Assembly: GCF_014898815.1 (NCBI RefSeq)
Contig: NW_026515541.1
Location: 2,480,001 to 2,544,000, forward strand
Origin: Panonychus citri
Lineage: Eukaryota > Arthropoda > Arachnida > Trombidiformes > Tetranychidae
Length of the DNA stretch: 64,000 nt
Direction: 5' to 3'
The notes under the pieces were generated by a model. The model searched no databases and was not told the origin of the DNA. It saw only the letters and a program-made list of their open reading frames with translations. Position 1 is the stretch's first letter. Each line of letters starts with the position of its first letter. A program made the translations under genes and the position numbers. Below, piece after piece: positions 58,801 to 64,000 of this stretch.

Positions 58801-61800
58801 TTGTTAGGGTTTGTTGCTGGAAGGGATTTTTACTTAATGACAATTTAAGATTCATTTGATTTAATTGTTCAATCTGATGATATTCAGCATTTATCGGTTT
58901 AACATGATCATTAATCACCATCAATGCTGATAAATGTTGACAATTTATTAATTACTTAAATCAGTAGTAGTTAAACAGTTGCTAACCTTTCAACACAATC
59001 AGATGATTGATTTAGTTTTGCTCAAATACATAATGTTTAATTGTACCAGTATTTAAGTTAATCATGATACTATCTGTGTGTTGGTTGATCTGACAATCAA
59101 CGTGATTAAGTTGATTAGTTTAACTATCAATACTTGAAAGGCCACTGTCATCGTCCGCCACAACTAATCATCAACAATTAAATTTAATTGTGGTCAAGTA
59201 TATTATAGTTAATGGTTGATAATGATGATGCTGATAATCAACAATTAATCTGGTCACGGGTTAAATTAAATAATATTAACTGATCATTAGATGACAATAC
59301 TAATCACGAGAAAGATTTAAACTCACAATCAACTAACTAACCATTAACATGAGTATACAAGTTGATTATAAACACTGAACACAAATTAAAATCACGATTT
59401 AAAATAGTAACATAAATGTTAATCAACAATTATCATCATCATTTGATAATAATAGTTGTTGATTATTATGATTGGTAAGAGAAAAAAAAAGTTTCTTAAC
59501 AAAGTAAAAGTTAATTATAATGTTTAAAATTGACCAAAAAATTAGAGGCAAATGAAAACAATTATCAAATTAAATTGACAAAAATGATTAACAATTAATT
59601 TGATGATGAAAAATATTCATTACAAACCAACAATTAGCTAACTAAAAGTGAGACGAAAATTGAAATTCAATTGTAATCAAGGTAATAACGAAATCGTTTC
59701 AATGATTATATTTACTAACGTTGTTGTCGTTTCGTTGCAACGATAATTCAAAGATTCATGTCACTATTTTATCATCTTCATCTTCATCATCATCATCCCT
59801 CATCCACCTCCTACTCAACATCTTTTCACGGTTTAAATTGTTAATCAATTATTTTACGAAATTTATTGTAAATTGTTAAACTAAACATGTTTAAGGTGCA
59901 TCATTGATAATTGTTGATGATTAGTTAAAACCATTTACAGTTGATGATTAAACAAAAAAGTAGCATTATTTTTATTAGCTGATAATTAGTTGATTGTTTC
60001 GTGATCGGGAAGTGGATTAGTTTTAAACAAGTTACTCTTTGATTGGATTGGGATTAGATTATCATGATTAGACCAACGAATTAGTTTAAAGTTAAATTTT
60101 CCATCTTCCAATTAAACTGGTTAACCTTTTCAATCGTTATTAGTTTTAATTGTTAACAAAATTAAAAGTTATTATGGTTCAATGATGAAAATAGTTACTT
60201 TTTTTCCGTTGATTAAATTGGATCACCTTTAATCAACATAAATCAGTTTATTAATCATTATCTTGATCATCAACTACTTACTGATTCGTTGGTTATAATT
60301 AACGAACCATCATTACAATTAAAAATCGTGGTTAACCTTTGGGCTGAGATAAGTTTTTAAGTTAGTTATCAAAAAACGCAATTTAAAACTTTCCAACAAT
60401 TAAATCAACAATTGACCACGAAATTTAGTTAATTAATAATATACATTCACGTTGATTGTGAAAAGCAAAAAAAAATTTAATTTCTGGTCAACAACAATCT
60501 AAACAATTAAGAGTTGTAATGAATAATATCATTGATTATCTTCAATGGTGATGATTCAAATTCAATGATAAAGTTAATTGTTGATCAAATGATGATAAAA
60601 ACACAAAGTTAATCAAATTAACTCCTACAAACGAAACTCATGTTTACTCAATAATCAACCATGAGCCTCATGATTAAATATTCATTTACAATTATGTCCA
60701 CCCTCATGAATAATCAGCTAATCATCATAAACAATCAACTAAACATCAGACTAATTCAAGCAGCTTATTAACTTATCCTCCTTCACCTCAGCCTCTTTAA
60801 TGTATCACCATTGAGGATAAACATGATTCCCACTGCGGTGTAACTCACGATTCATTCAAATTTAAGTCTACAATCAGTTAATTGTTACAATTGTTGTGCA
60901 AAAAATTTCATGTAAGTTTGATGCTGAAAAAACAACTAACCAAAAAATTAACTAGACTATGAAAAATAAGCTACAATTTATCACCACCATTAAGTTGATT
61001 AACTTGATGAAAGTGTTATACTTGTTAATAATAGGATTATAATTAATTTGACAATTAAACCACGTTTGTTAACTGTTGTAATAATTTGTTTTATTTGAAT
61101 AATTAATAATCAACGAAACAAAAATTGTTTAGCTAATATTAAATTGTTGTTGTTTGTTAATCGTGATCAAGTTATTATATTTATATATTTAATCATTGTT
61201 GATGATTATGATGATGATATTAGTTAATCAAGCAATATAATAATCAATTTAATAACAATCTGATAACAATTTAATAAAATAATAGCTGTTTAGTTGATAA
61301 CAATTAACAAGAAATTTTCAATCAGTTTCAAATAATTAACGTTAATTTTTTGGGCTAAAAGTTTGAATTTTTTTTCATTACTTTCCCTGATTATTATTGG
61401 AATAATTAACTAATTTTGTTTACAATTTATTAATATTTATATACTTTAATCAACAATTCTAATTATAAATCATCATTTTGATGAGCTCAAAAAATAACAA
61501 TTAACTTTTTCTAGATTGTAGTTGCTCAATTGGGATTGAAACTGGATTAACTTTTGATAATAAATCCTTAATTTTGAAGGTAATTATTAATATTTTGTAA
61601 ATCATTAATTGGGAGGCTCATTGATGACATGATTAATTAAGATTTTAAATTGTTACAACCGTTATTAAACTTCAGCCTACACATAAACTCATTGATTTGA
61701 TCACAATCAGTGGTTATTATTATTGATAATTAACTTAATCATTTGTTAATGTTATCAATACTTATCAAGCCTTAGGTGTTTGCTAGTAAATAACAATTAT

Positions 61801-64000
61801 ATCAATAGTCAACAATTAATCAGCCTCCAGATGACATTTAAACTGTTGATTGACAATTAAATGAGTGTAAACAAGTAAGCAATTAAATCATTTTGTTACA
61901 ATTAGTGTGATAGCCGTTCTTGTGATCAATTGATTATTTCAAAAATTTAGTAGTTTCGATTGGAAAATCTGACTTAATTAAATCAGGTATTTAATAATTA
62001 ATTGTTCCTAATTATTAACTGTTGATTTGAAACTTTTAATTGCTGATTCGTGAAAATTGTTTAAAGCTTAAATTAGCATCTTGTTGATTGGTTTTGGTTC
62101 ATAATCAACCATTTAACTTGCAAAATTTGGTTTTCCTAATCAACTGAATTGATTATCAATTAATTGTGTTTATAGTTTAAACTAGAGGATTAAAATTAAT
62201 CAAAATTGATTGTAATAAAACTGTCAACAATGTTAAATTGGTTCATTTAAATTGAATGGATTAGTTAATTAAATGAGTTTCAATCAGCTGAAAAATCAAA
62301 TATTGGTCGTGATGATTAGTTAAACATATCAATTTGATGACAATCAATTAGATTATGATGTGAAAGTTGATTTATCTTTTCAAAAAAAAGTAATTAGTGA
62401 TCAAAATTCAGTGATTAACAATGAGCAATCAACTTAATCAATTATAAAGTTGATCATTACAAATAAATCACTTTTAAGATAAAAATAGTTTCTCAATTCA
62501 GTGATTAGTTTAATTGTTTAATGATTAAACTTGCTAATCATTTGGGCTCATCTTTTTTGTTTGTCCTAATTAAGTTCACTGAGGTTTTTGATTCTGTTAA
62601 TTAGCTAACTGTTAATTGCTCAGGTGAAAGGCCAAGTTGATTATAAGAGCGAGGAGAAACAATAATTTTCAATCAAACAAATCATTCAGAGGGAAAATAA
62701 AAAAAACAATCAAGTTAATTACGCTTTGGGCTATTTTATCATGATGATGATTAAGATTGTGAGGTAATTGTTGATAATAATCAGGTTAATCATCTTTACC
62801 TACTTGCCCTCTCATTGAAACAATCATGATGATGGTCAAGCAATGGTTGAAACAACAACAATAATACAAAACCCTAATCAAATTAATTGTAAGAAAAACA
62901 ATCAATTGATTGTTGTTCAAAATTCAATCAATCAAATTGTTCAACATAATCTAATAAACTTAAATCACTTAAATTGATTGTATCAACAATATTTACAAAG
63001 TAATTAGCTATTAGACCTATCAGAATGTCCCCCTTTTAATTGAGACAATTAAACAGTTTCTCTGTAATTAACTGATTAGTTTTTAATTCTGATGATTTAA
63101 AATCTTAATCATGATTAAGATGATGTGATTGTGATTGATGAGATGTGAAAAATTTAACTGTTTGTTTATCAAAATCAATGGTTCAATGAATTGAATCTTT
63201 GAATTATTATTGAACGGCAATTATCAACAATTAAGCTACAATTTAGTTGCAAGGTTAATTGATCCATATCACTATTTAAATATTCAAGTTTAATAAGTAA
63301 ACAGGAAGATGATTAACAATCAAGATAATTGTTATAACTTTTCAAGAAAAAACTTCCGATGATGATAATGATTATTTTATCATGCTTATTGAAATGATCA
63401 AGTTAATTGTTGGTATAAGTCTAGACTATTTTAGTTAATTATTACGATTGGCAGTCTAAATTATTATCATTAAAACTGATTGTAAATATGGAATTAAATT
63501 ATCACTACAATTAGTAAATAGTTTCATCATCAAAGTAAAAAAACTTTTTTAGAACTTTTTGAAAAAATTTCGATATTCAGTCGTCATGATGAAGAGCTTT
63601 GATTATCAATCACAATTTAATTTAAATCAATTTCTTTCATACGATTTAAAGATGAAAGGACCTTCAATTGTTTGGGTTAATTGTTGGTTCTATTGGTTTG
63701 ATTGCTCTAGATAATAACATTGTAAGATAAATGGGTCAGCGAATGGTAAATGATTAGATGACCAGAACAAAAGAAACACCTTAGTACCGTTATCTTCATT
63801 TCCATTAGCACCTTACCCTTTTTTACCTTTGGTGCCAAATTTTTCATTCTTTTCCTCATTAACTCAACTAAATCAACTAATAGCATTTAAATCAACCATC
63901 CAAATTAAGGTTCCTCTCATTAGTAATCAACAATCAAGATCAACAATCAAGGTGATCCTCATTGATTGTTGTGATACTATTATATCTTCATCGTTTTTTT
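55817..64000. other. Gene desert, distal part
   Basis: About 8 kb without a supportable gene. The longest frame (57696-57881, plus) lies in a slightly less AT-rich patch (about 57440-57880) that might be a decayed gene, but I recognise nothing in it. The rest is AATTGTT/TTGATTA-type sequence. It may hold regulatory DNA or long introns of genes outside the window. Confidence 0.45.

Noticed and set aside
1..64000. tRNA, rRNA, CRISPR, viral or autonomous transposon sequences
   Set aside because: None was recognised on reading both strands. tRNAscan, Rfam and Repbase searches could still find short or decayed copies I missed.

Overview
The window is strongly AT-rich nuclear DNA from an arthropod. 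It has spliceosomal introns that are mostly short (about 60-110 nt in the genes whose exons I could place), a gene-dense core and AT-rich flanks. Together, single-exon aldo-keto reductases, a degenerin/ENaC channel gene, a gustatory-receptor-like gene, a cathepsin B and small secreted proteins with no family I recognise suggest an acariform mite. A spider mite (Tetranychus or close relative) is my best guess. This is inferred from gene content, not from a species marker.

Layout. 1-7.5 kb is mostly non-genic and holds a foldback/MITE-like element (1943-2305). 7.5-12.3 kb (minus) is a multi-exon gene for a single-pass membrane protein with a cytoplasmic PDZ domain; its 3' end is unresolved. 13.1-13.4 kb (plus) is a Romo1/Mgr2 mitochondrial protein. 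14.7-15.5 kb (plus) is a Cys-rich type I membrane protein I do not recognise. 16.2-32.2 kb is a housekeeping block: CCT3 (minus), UDP-glucose 4-epimerase (plus), proteasome beta type 2 (plus), a four-TM protein (minus), Abl interactor (plus), mitochondrial processing peptidase alpha (minus) and APC/C subunit 2 (plus). Several pairs are divergent and share a short promoter region. 32.6-33.8 kb (minus) is cathepsin B.

34.2-42.0 kb is an aldo-keto reductase cluster: two intact copies on the minus strand and one plus-strand copy with a broken reading frame. They enclose a secreted protein built from seven phase-1 exons that each encode about one 24-28 residue repeat. 42.2-46.4 kb is chemosensory: a degenerin/ENaC gene with a frame problem, a 0.7 kb tandem duplication covering its promoter and first exon, and a gustatory-receptor-like gene. 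46.8-53.5 kb (minus) is one long gene whose product has a formin-type GBD/FH3 module, a coiled coil and a long Ser/Asn-rich tail, but no FH2 domain; it has two candidate first exons. 53.5-64 kb is a gene desert with a long (GA)n tract.

The most unusual items are the exon-per-repeat secreted protein, the FH2-less formin-like protein, an apparent gene-conversion tract between inverted aldo-keto reductase copies, the tandem duplication of the channel gene's 5' end, and three genes (APC2, the third reductase, the channel) whose frames are each broken by a small indel. I read exon boundaries by eye from GT/AG sites and phase, so single junctions may be off. I saw no CRISPR array, rRNA, tRNA, virus or autonomous transposon.
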